A DNA stretch of 47,010 bases from Actinomycetes bacterium (lineage in GTDB: Bacteria; Actinomycetota; Actinomycetes; Actinomycetales; Cellulomonadaceae), in contig JAEWYD010000179.1 in NCBI GenBank assembly GCA_023462275.1, positions 1 through 47,010 on the forward strand, given 5' to 3'. Within the stretch, counting starts at the first letter, position 1. Each line of letters opens with the position of its first letter. The translations under genes were made by a program, and so were the position numbers. Below, piece after piece: positions 1 to 8,415 of the stretch. The notes beneath the pieces are model-generated. The model saw only the letters and a list, made by a program, of their open reading frames with translations. It had not been told where the DNA came from and made no database searches.

Positions 1-805
1 CCGCCTGGGGCACGCGCGTCCAGTGCACGCCGACGCCGATCACCGCGCCCCGGCCGCGCAGCGCGTGCTCGAGCCGCGCCCGCGTGGCGCTGCCGCCGTC
101 GCGGACCAGGAGCACGGCGTCGTGCTCGCGCTCCAGGACGACGGCGTCGTCGCGGAACCGGAACTGCGCCTGCCGGGTCTGGTCGTGGGGGAGCAGCACC
201 GGCACGACGACGTCGACCGGGCGCCACCCGATCGCCTCGGCGGCCGCGCGGACGGCGCGCTCCGGTGCGCTCCCGCGCACCAGCGTCTCGGCGAGCAGCC
301 GACGACGCCGGTCGCGCTCGCCCGCCTGCTCGCGGAGCTGGAGCGTGTACCCCTCGGTGGTGGCGACGACGAGCTCGTCCACATAGGCGGTGACGGCGTC
401 GGCGAGGTCCACGACGTCGTCGGTGCTGGGCGGGCGGACGGTGGCGAGCGCGCCGGCCGCCTCGCGCAGCAGCACGCGCGCCGACGTCCGCAGCGCGGCG
501 AGCAGGGTCTCGGGGCCACGGTCCTCCCGGCCCTCGGCGGCGCCGAGGTCGACGAACGTCTCCCGCACGCCCGGCGAGAGCGCGGGCTCCGTGGTCCCGA
601 TCAGGGCCACGAACCGGTCGAGCGCGGTGCTGACCCCCCGGCGGATGTCGTCCGCGGTCCGCGGGTCGTCGACCTCCGCGTACACGGACGCCCCGACCTC
701 ACCGACCACGGCGTCGACGACCGCGGCCATCCGGGCGCGCAGCGCCCGGGCCAGGGGCTCGGGGAGGCGAGCCCAGGGCGCGGCGGGCGCGACGCCGTCG
801 GACAC
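1..805 (-). CDS. PucR-family transcriptional regulator (N-terminal part, cut by window edge)
   Basis: The reading frame opens at a GTG (first residues VSDGVAPAAPWARLPEPLA) and runs off the left edge after about 268 residues, so the C-terminal PucR/CdaR helix-turn-helix expected in this family is not visible. What is seen is a helical N-terminal region (about residues 15-150) of the RsbRD-like kind common in actinobacterial PucR regulators, with the segment AVTAYVDELVVATTEGYTLQ leading into a central region containing ERDRRRRLLAETLVRGSAPE, typical of the linker before the central domain. Family knowledge: PucR proteins control purine, sugar-acid and amine catabolism. It diverges from the aldolase/aminotransferase operon with a 90-bp gap, so it is the likely regulator of that operon (inference). 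No ATG was found near this start; a slightly different start is possible. Confidence 0.75.
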   Translation of the reverse strand, partial: MSDGVAPAAPWARLPEPLARALRARMAAVVDAVVGEVGASVYAEVDDPRTADDIRRGVSTALDRFVALIGTTEPALSPGVRETFVDLGAAEGREDRGPETLLAALRTSARVLLREAAGALATVRPPSTDDVVDLADAVTAYVDELVVATTEGYTLQLREQAGERDRRRRLLAETLVRGSAPERAVRAAAEAIGWRPVDVVVPVLLPHDQTRQAQFRFRDDAVVLEREHDAVLLVRDGGSATRARLEHALRGRGAVIGVGVHWTRVPQA

Positions 806-845
806 GGGCAGCAACTTAGCAGGGCGTGATAACCCGTGGCCGGCC

Positions 846-879
846 GAATGCGGCGATTGGGACGTAGGAATGCGCCGAT
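846..879. promoter_or_regulatory. Direct repeat in the divergent promoter region, candidate operator
   Basis: Two copies of GAATGCGSCGAT (846-857 and 868-879) differ at one base and are spaced 22 bp start to start, close to two helical turns. They sit between the PucR-type gene and the aldolase/aminotransferase start at 896, so the pair is a plausible binding site for the regulator. A ribosome site GGGAGG lies just after it, before the ATG at 896. Confidence 0.35.
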
Positions 880-895
880 CGACCCGGGAGGATAG

Positions 896-3193
896 ATGTG
901 GCCCGACTCGCCGCGCGAGGGAGCGCAGATGGAACACGCCATGGCACGCCAGCACGTGGTCGACATGTGCCGGTCGCTGCTCGGTCGCGGCTTCCTCAAG
1001 GCGACCGAGGGCAACGTGTCCGTGCGGATCCCCGGGCGCCGGCTGTACGCCGTCACGCCGAGCAACTACGACTACGCCCGGATGCGCGCCGAGGACGTGT
1101 GCATCGTCGACTTCGACGGCCGGCACGTCACCGACGGCGCGACGCCGCTGCTCGCGCCCTCCATCGAGGCGGGCATGCACGCGAACGTCTACCGGGCCCG
1201 CCCCGACGTCAACGCGATCATCCACACGCACCAGCCGTACGCGTCCGCCCTGGCGTTCCTGCGCAAGGAGATCCCCGCGCTCACCGACGAGCAGGTGCGC
1301 TTCCTCGGCCGGCGCGTGCCGATCGTCGACTACGCGCCCGCCGGGACCGGCTTCCTCGCGAAGAACGTGGAGCGCGCGGTCGCCGGCGGCGGCAACGCCT
1401 TCATCATCGCCAACCACGGCGTCGTCGCCCTGGGCACCGACCCGGACCGGGCCGTCTTCGCGATGGCCCTGCTGGAGAAGGTGTCGATCGCCTACCTGCT
1501 GAGCCTGCTGACCGAGGCGGGCAAGGTCTCCACGATCCCCGCGTGGGTGCGCGAGATCGCGTTCGCCAAGCTGCGCAGCGACGAGAAGCGGATCGCCGCG
1601 CAGGTCACCGAGTCGCTCCCGCCCGCGCGGTCCGAGGCGGCGCAGGACCTGCCGAGCGCCGACGCCGTCGCCGCCCGCGTGGCCGGGGAGCCGGCGCCGC
1701 AGCCGGAGACCCGCGTCGTCGACGTGCCCGGCAGCGAGTCGGCCCGGCTCGGCTACGCGATCGGGGAGTACCCCGACGTCGACGACGTCATGCGGCGGCT
1801 GCGCGCGCTGCTCGCCCAGCCGGTGCGCGGGCTGCGGCACGACGCGCTCCTGGGGGTGCTGGACTGGTTCGACACCAAGTGCGCGGCCAGCCGCGAGATC
1901 ACCGACCGCGCCAAGGCCCGCATCCCGGGCGGGGTGCAGCACAACCTGGCGTTCAACTACCCGTTCCCGCTGGCCATCACCGGCGCGCACGGCGCGCACC
2001 TGACCGACCGCGACGGCAACACGTACATCGACTTCCTCCAGGCCGGCGGGCCGACCATCCTCGGCAGCAACTACGCCCCGGTGAACGAGCGCGTCGCCGA
2101 GGTGGTCGCCGAGTCCGGGCCCGTGACCGGGCTCTTCCACGAGTACGAGCTCAGGCTCGCCGAGGCGATCCACCGGTACATGCCCCACGTCGAGATGTAC
2201 CGGTCGCTCGGGTCCGGGACCGAGGCCGTCATGGCGGCGGTCCGCGCCGCGCGCGCCTTCACCGGCCGCTCCGTCGTCATGAAGGTCGGCGGGGCGTACC
2301 ACGGCTGGTCCGACACGATGGTCTACGGCCTGCGCGTGCCCGGCACGTACCGCATGAACGCCAAGGGCATCCCCTTCGGCGCCACCGGCCGCACCCGCGA
2401 GGTGTTCCCGCACGACCTCGGCGCGCTGCGGCGCAAGCTGGTGGAGAACCGGGCGCGCGGCGGGACCGCCGCCGTCGTCGTCGAGCCACTCGGCCCGGAG
2501 TCCGGGACGCGGCCCGTGCCGCACGACTACAACGCGCGCGTCCGCGAGCTCTGCGACGAGTTCGGCGCCCTGCTGGTCTTCGACGAGGTCGTCACCGGGT
2601 TCCGCGTCGGCATGGGCGGCGCGGCCGGGTACTTCGGCGTCACGCCCGACCTCACGGTCTTCGGCAAGGCGGTCGCCGGCGGCTACCCGATGGCCGGCGG
2701 CGTCGGCGGGCGGGCCGACGTCATGGCGGTCTTCGGGTCCGGGATCGACGGGAAGTCCGGCGCGCACATCCAGGTGGGCGGGACGCTGTCCGCGAACCCG
2801 CTGTCCTGCGCGGCGGGGTACTTCGCGATCGAGGAGATGGCGCGGACCAACGCGCCCGTGGTGGCCGGCCGCGCGGGCGACCGGCTGGCCGCGGGGCTGA
2901 AGCGGCTCGTCGCCCGGCACGGGCTGCCCTACGTCGTCTACAACACCGGGTCGATCGTCCACCTGGAGTCGAGCGGCGTCATGCTGCTCGACATGCACAG
3001 CCCGCTGAAGCTGCTGAAGGAGAAGGGCCCCCGCAAGGAGCTCATCGAGCAGATGGGCGCGGCCTACGCGGCCCACGGCATCATCACGCTCGCCGGCTCG
3101 CGCCTGTACACCTCGATGGCCGACACGGACGCCGTCATCGACGACGCCCTGGCCCGATTCGACGAGGTCTTCGCCCTGGTCGAGGGCGTCTAG
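896..3193 (+). CDS. Class II aldolase / class III aminotransferase fusion protein
   Basis: A 765-residue two-domain enzyme. Residues about 15-235 form a class II aldolase/adducin domain (FucA/AraD family): GNVSVRIPG near 39-47, catalytic-type Glu91 in SIEAGMHANVYR, zinc-type histidines 110 and 112 in IIHTHQP and His174 in ANHGVVALG. A linker rich in Ala/Glu/Pro (about 236-280) leads to a PLP class III aminotransferase domain resembling glutamate-1-semialdehyde aminomutase: GSGTEAV near 440 for the PLP phosphate, Asp563 in VFDEVVTGFR, Schiff-base Lys591 in FGKAVAGGYPMAGG. All key residues of both domains look intact. The ATG at 896 has GGGAGGATAG directly upstream; Met12 is an alternative. The kinase gene follows with a one-base overlap. 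The substrate is unknown; an amino-polyol or amino-sugar route is an inference. It is not a normal hemL because of the fusion and the operon. Confidence 0.85.
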   Translation: MWPDSPREGAQMEHAMARQHVVDMCRSLLGRGFLKATEGNVSVRIPGRRLYAVTPSNYDYARMRAEDVCIVDFDGRHVTDGATPLLAPSIEAGMHANVYRARPDVNAIIHTHQPYASALAFLRKEIPALTDEQVRFLGRRVPIVDYAPAGTGFLAKNVERAVAGGGNAFIIANHGVVALGTDPDRAVFAMALLEKVSIAYLLSLLTEAGKVSTIPAWVREIAFAKLRSDEKRIAAQVTESLPPARSEAAQDLPSADAVAARVAGEPAPQPETRVVDVPGSESARLGYAIGEYPDVDDVMRRLRALLAQPVRGLRHDALLGVLDWFDTKCAASREITDRAKARIPGGVQHNLAFNYPFPLAITGAHGAHLTDRDGNTYIDFLQAGGPTILGSNYAPVNERVAEVVAESGPVTGLFHEYELRLAEAIHRYMPHVEMYRSLGSGTEAVMAAVRAARAFTGRSVVMKVGGAYHGWSDTMVYGLRVPGTYRMNAKGIPFGATGRTREVFPHDLGALRRKLVENRARGGTAAVVVEPLGPESGTRPVPHDYNARVRELCDEFGALLVFDEVVTGFRVGMGGAAGYFGVTPDLTVFGKAVAGGYPMAGGVGGRADVMAVFGSGIDGKSGAHIQVGGTLSANPLSCAAGYFAIEEMARTNAPVVAGRAGDRLAAGLKRLVARHGLPYVVYNTGSIVHLESSGVMLLDMHSPLKLLKEKGPRKELIEQMGAAYAAHGIITLAGSRLYTSMADTDAVIDDALARFDEVFALVEGV

Positions 3194-4785
3194 TGCCGGG
3201 GGCGTCGCCGGCCGGCGACCGCTACGTCGTCGGTGTCGACCTCGGCACCGGCGGCCCGAAGGTCGCCCTCCTCACCGTCGGCGGCGCGCTCGTCGGCCAC
3301 GACAAGGGTCGGGTCCCGCTCCTCCTGCTGCCCGGCGGCGGCGCGGAGCAGGACCCGCAGGAGTGGTGGGACGCGATCGTGGGGTGCGTGCGCCGGCTGC
3401 TGGACCGGCACGACGTCGACGGCGCGGCCGTGGTCGCCCTGTGCATGAGCAGCCAGTGGGGCGGCGTCGTCCCGGTGGACGCAAAGGGTCGCCACCTGCA
3501 CAACGCGCTCATCTGGATGGACGCGCGCGGCGAGCCCTACGCGCGCGAGCTGACGTCCGGCGGTGTCACCGTGCCGGGCGCCGGCTACAACGCGCGGGCG
3601 CTGCGCGACTGGATCGCCAAGACCGGCGGGGTGCCGTCGCGGTCCGGCAAGGACCCGGTGGGCCAGGCGCAGTGGCTGCGCCACCACCGGCCCGAGGTGC
3701 ACGCGGCGGCCGCGTACCTGCTGGACGTGCCGGAGTACCTGACCATGCGCCTCACCGGCCGCGCGGTCGCGGGGTTCGACACCGCGGTGCTGCGCTGGTG
3801 CACGGACAACCGCGATCCCGACGACGTCCGCTGGGACCCCGCCCTCGCGCGGCGGTCCGGTTTCGACGTCGCCCAGCTGCCCGAGCTCGTGCCGCCCGCC
3901 ACGGTGGTGGGGACGCTCACCGCGGAGGCCGCGGCCGAGCTCGGGCTCCCGACGTCCGTCCAGGTGGTGGCCGGTACCGGCGACACCACGGCGGCTGCCG
4001 TCGGCTCCGGCGCGGTGGAGGACTACGCGGCGCACCTGTACATCGGCACCTCGGCGTGGCTCAGCTGCCACGTGCCGTACAAGCGCACGGACCTGCGCCG
4101 CAGCATCGCCTCGCTGCCCGCCGTCGTGCCGGGGCGCTACTGGGTGGCCACCGTGCAGGACGTCGCCGGCAAGGCCATCGACTGGCTGATCGAGAACGTC
4201 GTCTACCCCGACGACGCGATGGGCGACGGGGCGCCGCCGCCGGCCGACGCGCTCGAGCGCGTGAACGCGCTCGCCGTGACGTCCCCGCCGGGCGCGAACG
4301 GCGTCGTCTTCGCACCCTGGCTCAACGGGGAACGCACGCCCGTGGACGACCCCCAGGTGCGCGGCGGCTGGGTGGGCGTGTCGCTGGCGACGACGCGGGC
4401 CGACCTCGTGCGAGCGGTGTTCGAGGGCATCGCGCTCAACGCGCGGTGGATGAAGGAAGCCGTCGAGCACCTGGTCCGCAAGGAGCGGCCCGGCGGCTTC
4501 CCCGCCGTGACGTACGTGGGCGGCGGCGCGCAGTCGGAGCTGTGGTGCCAGACGCTGGCCGACGTCCTCGGCTGCACGGTGCGCCAGGCCGAGGAGCCGG
4601 TGCTGGCGAACGCGCGCGGGGCGGCGTTCCTCGCCGCCATCGGGGCCGGCGAGCTCGCCTGGTCCGACGTGCCGCAGCTGGTCCGCATCACGCGCGACTA
4701 CGAGCCGGACCCGACGGCGTCGGCGGTGTACGACCGCAGCTACCGGACGTTCACCGGGCTGTACCGGAAGGTCCGCACGCTGTGA
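3193..4785 (+). CDS. FGGY-family carbohydrate kinase (xylulokinase-like)
   Basis: A 530-residue kinase starting at a GTG that shares its first base with the TAG stop of the upstream gene (TAGTG), which implies translational coupling. FGGY kinases phosphorylate pentuloses, tetritols, glycerol and related polyols with ATP. Seen: the N-terminal phosphate motif GVDLGTGGPK (Asp16), SSQWGGVVPVD in the FGGY_N half, VVAGTGDTTAAAVGSGA with the likely catalytic Asp264, and TYVGGGAQSELWCQTLADVL near 440 in the C-terminal ATPase half. The length is normal for the family. Residues around the sugar site do not allow a firm choice between xylulose, ribulose, erythritol or an unusual ketose. Its place between a fused aldolase/aminotransferase and an MFS transporter suggests it makes the phosphorylated substrate of the aldolase (inference). 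Confidence 0.88.
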   Translation: MPGASPAGDRYVVGVDLGTGGPKVALLTVGGALVGHDKGRVPLLLLPGGGAEQDPQEWWDAIVGCVRRLLDRHDVDGAAVVALCMSSQWGGVVPVDAKGRHLHNALIWMDARGEPYARELTSGGVTVPGAGYNARALRDWIAKTGGVPSRSGKDPVGQAQWLRHHRPEVHAAAAYLLDVPEYLTMRLTGRAVAGFDTAVLRWCTDNRDPDDVRWDPALARRSGFDVAQLPELVPPATVVGTLTAEAAAELGLPTSVQVVAGTGDTTAAAVGSGAVEDYAAHLYIGTSAWLSCHVPYKRTDLRRSIASLPAVVPGRYWVATVQDVAGKAIDWLIENVVYPDDAMGDGAPPPADALERVNALAVTSPPGANGVVFAPWLNGERTPVDDPQVRGGWVGVSLATTRADLVRAVFEGIALNARWMKEAVEHLVRKERPGGFPAVTYVGGGAQSELWCQTLADVLGCTVRQAEEPVLANARGAAFLAAIGAGELAWSDVPQLVRITRDYEPDPTASAVYDRSYRTFTGLYRKVRTL

Positions 4786-6161
4786 CGGCGGCGGGGGGCG
4801 TGGCCAGGGGCGTCGACCGGTACCGCTGGGTGGTGCTCGGCGTCTTCATGCTGGTCAACCTGACGATCCAGGTGCTCTGGATCTCGTACGCGCCGGTCAC
4901 CGGGCCCGCCGCCGAGTACTACGGCGTCTCCGAGCTGCAGATCGGCCTGCTGGCGATGACGTTCATGATCGCCTTCATCCCGCTGTCGATCCCCGCGTCC
5001 TGGGCGATCGACACGTACGGGTTCCGGCCCGCGGTCGGGCTGGGCGTGGCGCTCATGGGGGTGTGCGGCCTGCTGCGCGGGTTCGCCGGGCACAGCTACG
5101 GGCTCGTGCTGGCCGCGACGATCGGCATCGCCGTCGCCCAGCCCTTCCTCCTGAACGCCTGGACGACCGTCCCCGCGAAGTGGTTCCCCGCCGACGGGCG
5201 CGCCACCGCCGTCGGGCTCGTCACGCTCGCGAACCTGGTCGGCACCGCGATCGGGATGGCCCTGACGCCGGCGCTCACCGAGACGCTCGAGATGCCGACC
5301 GTGCAGCTGATCTACGGCGCGGCAGCCGCCGCGAGCGCCATCCTCTTCCTCGCGCTCGCCCGCGAGGCGCCGACGACGGCGCCCGGCGACTCGGGTGCCG
5401 TGGACGGCAGGGGTGACTCGGGTGCCGTCGCCGTCGCGGACGGCGCGGTGGACGGCGTGCGGGCGCTCGCGCTCGAGGGGCTGCGGCACGCCCTGCGGGT
5501 CCGGCCGTTCCTCCTGATGCTCGCCATCGGGCTCATCGGCCTGGGGATCTTCAACGGCATCAGCACGTGGATCGAGAGCATCGTCCGGCCGCGGGGGTTC
5601 ACGCCCACCGACGCCGGCGCACTGGGGGCGGTGATGGTGGTCGGCGGCCTGGTGGGCGCCGTCGTCATCCCGCTCCTCTCGGACCGCCAGCACAGACGGC
5701 AGCGGTACCTGATGGTCGCGGTGGTCGGCGCGATCCCGGGACTGCTCGGCCTGACGTTCGCGACGCCGCCGGCGCTGCTGTTCGTCTCGGCCTTCGTGCT
5801 GGGGTTCTTCCTGGTCAGCGCCCTGCCCGTGGGGATGCAGTACGCGGCGGAGGTTACCTATCCAACCCCCGAGGCAACGTCCAACGGACTGATCCAGCTC
5901 TTCGGGCAGGGCGCAGTGGTGTTCGTCTACGTCATGGAGGCGATGAAGGGCAGCGACGGGTCGTTCACGCCGTCGCTGCTGCTGGCGGTGGGGCTGCTCG
6001 TGGTGGGCGCCGGGCTGGTGACGCGGATGCCGGACCCGCCGGCGCTCGACCGCCGGGCTCAGCCGACGCCGGTCGGCGGCGGCACCGCCGTGCCCGCCCG
6101 CGCTCGGCCCAGCACCTCGCGCGCGACGGCCTCCGGGGACGTGACGTCCCGCACGACGTAG
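4782..6161 (+). CDS. MFS transporter, third gene of the catabolic operon
   Basis: A 459-residue membrane protein starting at a GTG that overlaps the kinase stop (GTGA, four bases). About twelve hydrophobic segments can be traced, in two halves separated by a hydrophilic loop around residues 200-230 that contains a repeated GDSGAV. The loop after the second helix (SWAIDTYGFRPAVGLG) matches the MFS A-motif position, and LLSDRQHRRQRY is the equivalent in the second half. The overall look is of the group annotated as NNP/FLVCR-like MFS permeases, but this is not certain. It is the presumed importer for the substrate of the two upstream enzymes. Its last 103 bp overlap the convergent P-loop gene on the other strand, so one of the two ends may be over-called, although both frames look coding. 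Confidence 0.85.
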   Translation: MTAAGGVARGVDRYRWVVLGVFMLVNLTIQVLWISYAPVTGPAAEYYGVSELQIGLLAMTFMIAFIPLSIPASWAIDTYGFRPAVGLGVALMGVCGLLRGFAGHSYGLVLAATIGIAVAQPFLLNAWTTVPAKWFPADGRATAVGLVTLANLVGTAIGMALTPALTETLEMPTVQLIYGAAAAASAILFLALAREAPTTAPGDSGAVDGRGDSGAVAVADGAVDGVRALALEGLRHALRVRPFLLMLAIGLIGLGIFNGISTWIESIVRPRGFTPTDAGALGAVMVVGGLVGAVVIPLLSDRQHRRQRYLMVAVVGAIPGLLGLTFATPPALLFVSAFVLGFFLVSALPVGMQYAAEVTYPTPEATSNGLIQLFGQGAVVFVYVMEAMKGSDGSFTPSLLLAVGLLVVGAGLVTRMPDPPALDRRAQPTPVGGGTAVPARARPSTSRATASGDVTSRTT

Positions 6162-6595
6162 CGCGCGTCGAGGGCCGCGTCGTCGAACTCGCGCCACATG
6201 TGCTCGGCGGCCGCGCGGTCGCCGAAGCCGTGCTCGAGGCGCGTCGCCACCCGCTCGAGGCAGACCGCCAGGGGCGGCAGCAGCACCACGTACGTCGTCC
6301 GCTCGACGCCGGAGTGCGCCAGGAAGGCGGGGAGGAACCACGGCCCGACGACGCCGTCGTAGACGACGTCGCAGTGCCGGGCGAAGTGCCCGGTCGCCGC
6401 GGCAGCCGCCTGCGTCACGGCGCGGTTCTGAGCGTCGGACTCCGGCAGCCACGGGGCGCGCGCCCCGCGCCGCAGGAACGCGAAGAAGTCGTCCCCCCGC
6501 ACGAGCGCGCTCACCGGCAGCTGGTCCGCCACGAGGGCGGCCACGGTCGACTTGCCCGCGCCGGGCGGCCCCGTCACCACGATGAGCTGGGTCAC
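6059..6595 (-). CDS. P-loop NTPase, small kinase-like protein
   Basis: A 178-residue protein opening with MTQLIVVTGPPGAGKST, a Walker A motif at residues 9-17. It continues with ALVRGDDFFAFLRRG and a central DVVYDGVVGPWFLPAFL, the layout of small P-loop kinases of the AAA_33/shikimate-kinase/zeta-toxin-like group, which phosphorylate small molecules. A lid-like stretch RLEHGFGDRAAAEHMWREFD follows near residue 120. The substrate cannot be read from the sequence. The C-terminal 34 residues are antisense to the end of the MFS gene; the last part (ARAGTAVPPPTGVG) is low complexity and may be dispensable. No partner antitoxin is next to it, so a toxin role is not supported. It is 24 bp upstream of the vWA gene end on the same strand but separated by that gene's own stop, so no operon is implied. 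Confidence 0.7.
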   Translation of the reverse strand: MTQLIVVTGPPGAGKSTVAALVADQLPVSALVRGDDFFAFLRRGARAPWLPESDAQNRAVTQAAAAATGHFARHCDVVYDGVVGPWFLPAFLAHSGVERTTYVVLLPPLAVCLERVATRLEHGFGDRAAAEHMWREFDDAALDARYVVRDVTSPEAVAREVLGRARAGTAVPPPTGVG

Positions 6596-6619
6596 GGGGC
6601 CATCCTGGCGCGGACGGGC

Positions 6620-8158
6620 TCAGGCCGTGGCCTCGTTGACGAGGTCGGCGAGCTGCGCCACGTCGGGGTCGCCGTCCAGCAGCCCCGGCAGCTTGTCGGC
6701 CTCGGCACGCAGGTCCGCCGCGCTGACGACCCGCGACCACGGACCGTCCACCAGCCGGTCCGCCAGCAGGGCGACCACGAGGTCCTGACGCAGCCGCGGT
6801 GACGCCTCCCGCAGGGACGTGGCGCACTCGGACCCGTCGAGGGTGCTCGTGCGCTCCACCGCCTCGCCGGCGTCGTCGAGGTAGCGGACCGTCGCCGTCA
6901 CGAACGGGCCGTCGGGCCGGCCGTCGCGCAGCGCGACCTCGTACAGGGCGGTGGTGGTGTGGCCGGCGAACACCTCGCCGCCGTCGACGGCGTCGTTGCG
7001 GAAGTCCTCGTCGGCGATGGCGCGGTTCTCGTACCCGATCAACCGGTAGCCCGACACCTGCGCGGGGTCGAACTCCACCTGCGCCCGCGCGTCGGTGGCC
7101 GCCACGACGAGGGAGCCGGTGAGGCCCGTCGCGAAGACCCGCTCGGCCTCGGCGTCGGTGTCGACGTAGACGTGCCAGCCGTCACCCTGGTCGGCGAGCT
7201 GCTCGAGGAGCTCGTCGTTGTACGTCTCGATGCCGACGCCGACGGAGATGAGGTTGATCCCGGACTTCGCCTCGGTGCTGATGCGCGACAGGATCGCCTC
7301 GGGGTCGATCTCGTCGACGTTCGCGACGCCGTCGCTGATCAGGACGACCCGGGTCATGCGGCCCTCGGTGCGCATCGACATCGCCATGTCGTAGCCGAGG
7401 GAGAGGCCGGCCGCGGCGTTCGTCGACTCCTGCGGCTCGAGCGCGTCGACCGCGTCGAGGATGCTCGCCCGCTCGGACACCCGGGTCGGCTCGAGGGCGA
7501 CCTCCGCGGTGGTGGAGTAGCAGATCATGCCCACCCGGTCGGTGGACCGCAGGGCCGAGACGAGCGTGTGCAGGGCGGCCTTCGTCGTGTCCATCTTCCC
7601 GTAGTCGCCCATCGAGCCGGAGCAGTCGACGACGAGGACGAGGTCGGCGTCGGGCCGGTCGGCGGCGGCCGGCGCCGCGCTGCTCACGCCCACGCGGACC
7701 AGCTGGTGCTCGGGCCGGAACGGCAGCGCCGTGGCGTCGATGCTCACGCCGAGGCCGCGCTCCGGCGCGTCGTAGTCCTGGGCGAAGTAGTTGACGAACT
7801 CCTCGGTCCGCACCTCGCCCGGGTCGATCCAGGTGCCGTTGGCGACGGAGTCGCGGAACCGGGTGTAGGAGCCGGTGTCGATGTCGAGCGCGAAGGTGGA
7901 GAGCGCGTCGTCGGCCGGGTCGGTCATGTCGGCCTCCCCGGTGGCGCCCCAGGTGTCCGGGTCCGGCGCGGGCATGTCGACGTCGCTCGGGCCCGGCTGG
8001 ATCTCGGCGGACTCTCCGCGGTCCTGGGCTCGCCCCGTGCCGCCTTCGGCCCGGTCGACGGACCCGTCGCCGGCGCTGCAGCCGGCCAGAGCGAGCGCGG
8101 TGACGAGGGCGGCTCCGACGAGTCCCGTCGTCCTGCTGCGGTTGCGGTTGGTCCTCAT
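6620..8158 (-). CDS. von Willebrand factor A domain lipoprotein (YfbK-like)
   Basis: A 512-residue lipoprotein precursor. The signal peptide ends in ALALAGC with the lipidated Cys27; an acidic, Pro-rich spacer follows (28-85). Residues about 85-150 match the vWF_A N-terminal module (FALDIDTGSYTRFRD, EEFVNYFAQDYDAP). The vWA domain starts near 172 with an intact metal site DCSGS (Asp178, Ser180, Ser182), and a C-terminal module ends in LPGLLDGDPDVAQLADLVNE. This architecture is that of YfbK-type surface proteins; their exact role is not settled in general. The start was taken at the ATG at 8158 because the signal peptide begins there and GGTGGGG lies just upstream. It is transcribed alone, divergent from the small lipoprotein gene at 8416. 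Confidence 0.88.
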   Translation of the reverse strand: MRTNRNRSRTTGLVGAALVTALALAGCSAGDGSVDRAEGGTGRAQDRGESAEIQPGPSDVDMPAPDPDTWGATGEADMTDPADDALSTFALDIDTGSYTRFRDSVANGTWIDPGEVRTEEFVNYFAQDYDAPERGLGVSIDATALPFRPEHQLVRVGVSSAAPAAADRPDADLVLVVDCSGSMGDYGKMDTTKAALHTLVSALRSTDRVGMICYSTTAEVALEPTRVSERASILDAVDALEPQESTNAAAGLSLGYDMAMSMRTEGRMTRVVLISDGVANVDEIDPEAILSRISTEAKSGINLISVGVGIETYNDELLEQLADQGDGWHVYVDTDAEAERVFATGLTGSLVVAATDARAQVEFDPAQVSGYRLIGYENRAIADEDFRNDAVDGGEVFAGHTTTALYEVALRDGRPDGPFVTATVRYLDDAGEAVERTSTLDGSECATSLREASPRLRQDLVVALLADRLVDGPWSRVVSAADLRAEADKLPGLLDGDPDVAQLADLVNEATA

Positions 8159-8253
8159 CGTCTGCCCCACCTCGTCGTCGTGGCGTGATGGCGGCGACGC
8201 TAGGGGCGGGGGTGTGCGCGCGTGGGCGGAGTTGCCGGTCCGTGACCGAAGCG

Positions 8254-8281
8254 ATGGCCTTCCGTTGCCCGGCGAGGCCAT
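8254..8281. promoter_or_regulatory. Inverted repeat in the divergent intergenic region 8159-8415
   Basis: The 257-bp gap between the divergent vWA and lipoprotein genes holds ATGGCCT (8254-8260) and its inverse AGGCCAT (8275-8281) with a 14-bp spacer. The centre-to-centre distance of 21 bp is two helical turns, as for a dimeric repressor site. The rest of the gap shows no gene; TACGGT at 8404-8409 could serve as a -10 for a short-leader transcript of the lipoprotein. Confidence 0.25.
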
Positions 8282-8415
8282 TGTGTCCTGGCTGTGACCT
8301 GGGCTTATGCATTCCGAGATGTGTCGGGTGGGGCCGTCCGCACCCACGGGAGGTCGTCGTGCGGCGCGCCATCAGGGCGGTTCGGCGCGTCGGCGGGGTC
8401 GGGTACGGTGCCCCG

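Noticed and set aside
896..3193. Glutamate-1-semialdehyde aminomutase (hemL)
   Set aside because: The aminotransferase part resembles it, but the fused aldolase, sugar kinase and transporter context does not fit haem synthesis.
6059..6595. Zeta-type toxin of a toxin-antitoxin pair
   Set aside because: The P-loop core is shared with many small kinases and there is no neighbouring antitoxin gene.
4740..6827. Very long open frame opposite the MFS and P-loop genes, and similar ones opposite hsdR, the Avs-like gene and the relaxase
   Set aside because: High-GC shadow frames: the translations are dominated by Arg, Pro, Gly and His and have no domain, while the other strand shows clear motifs.
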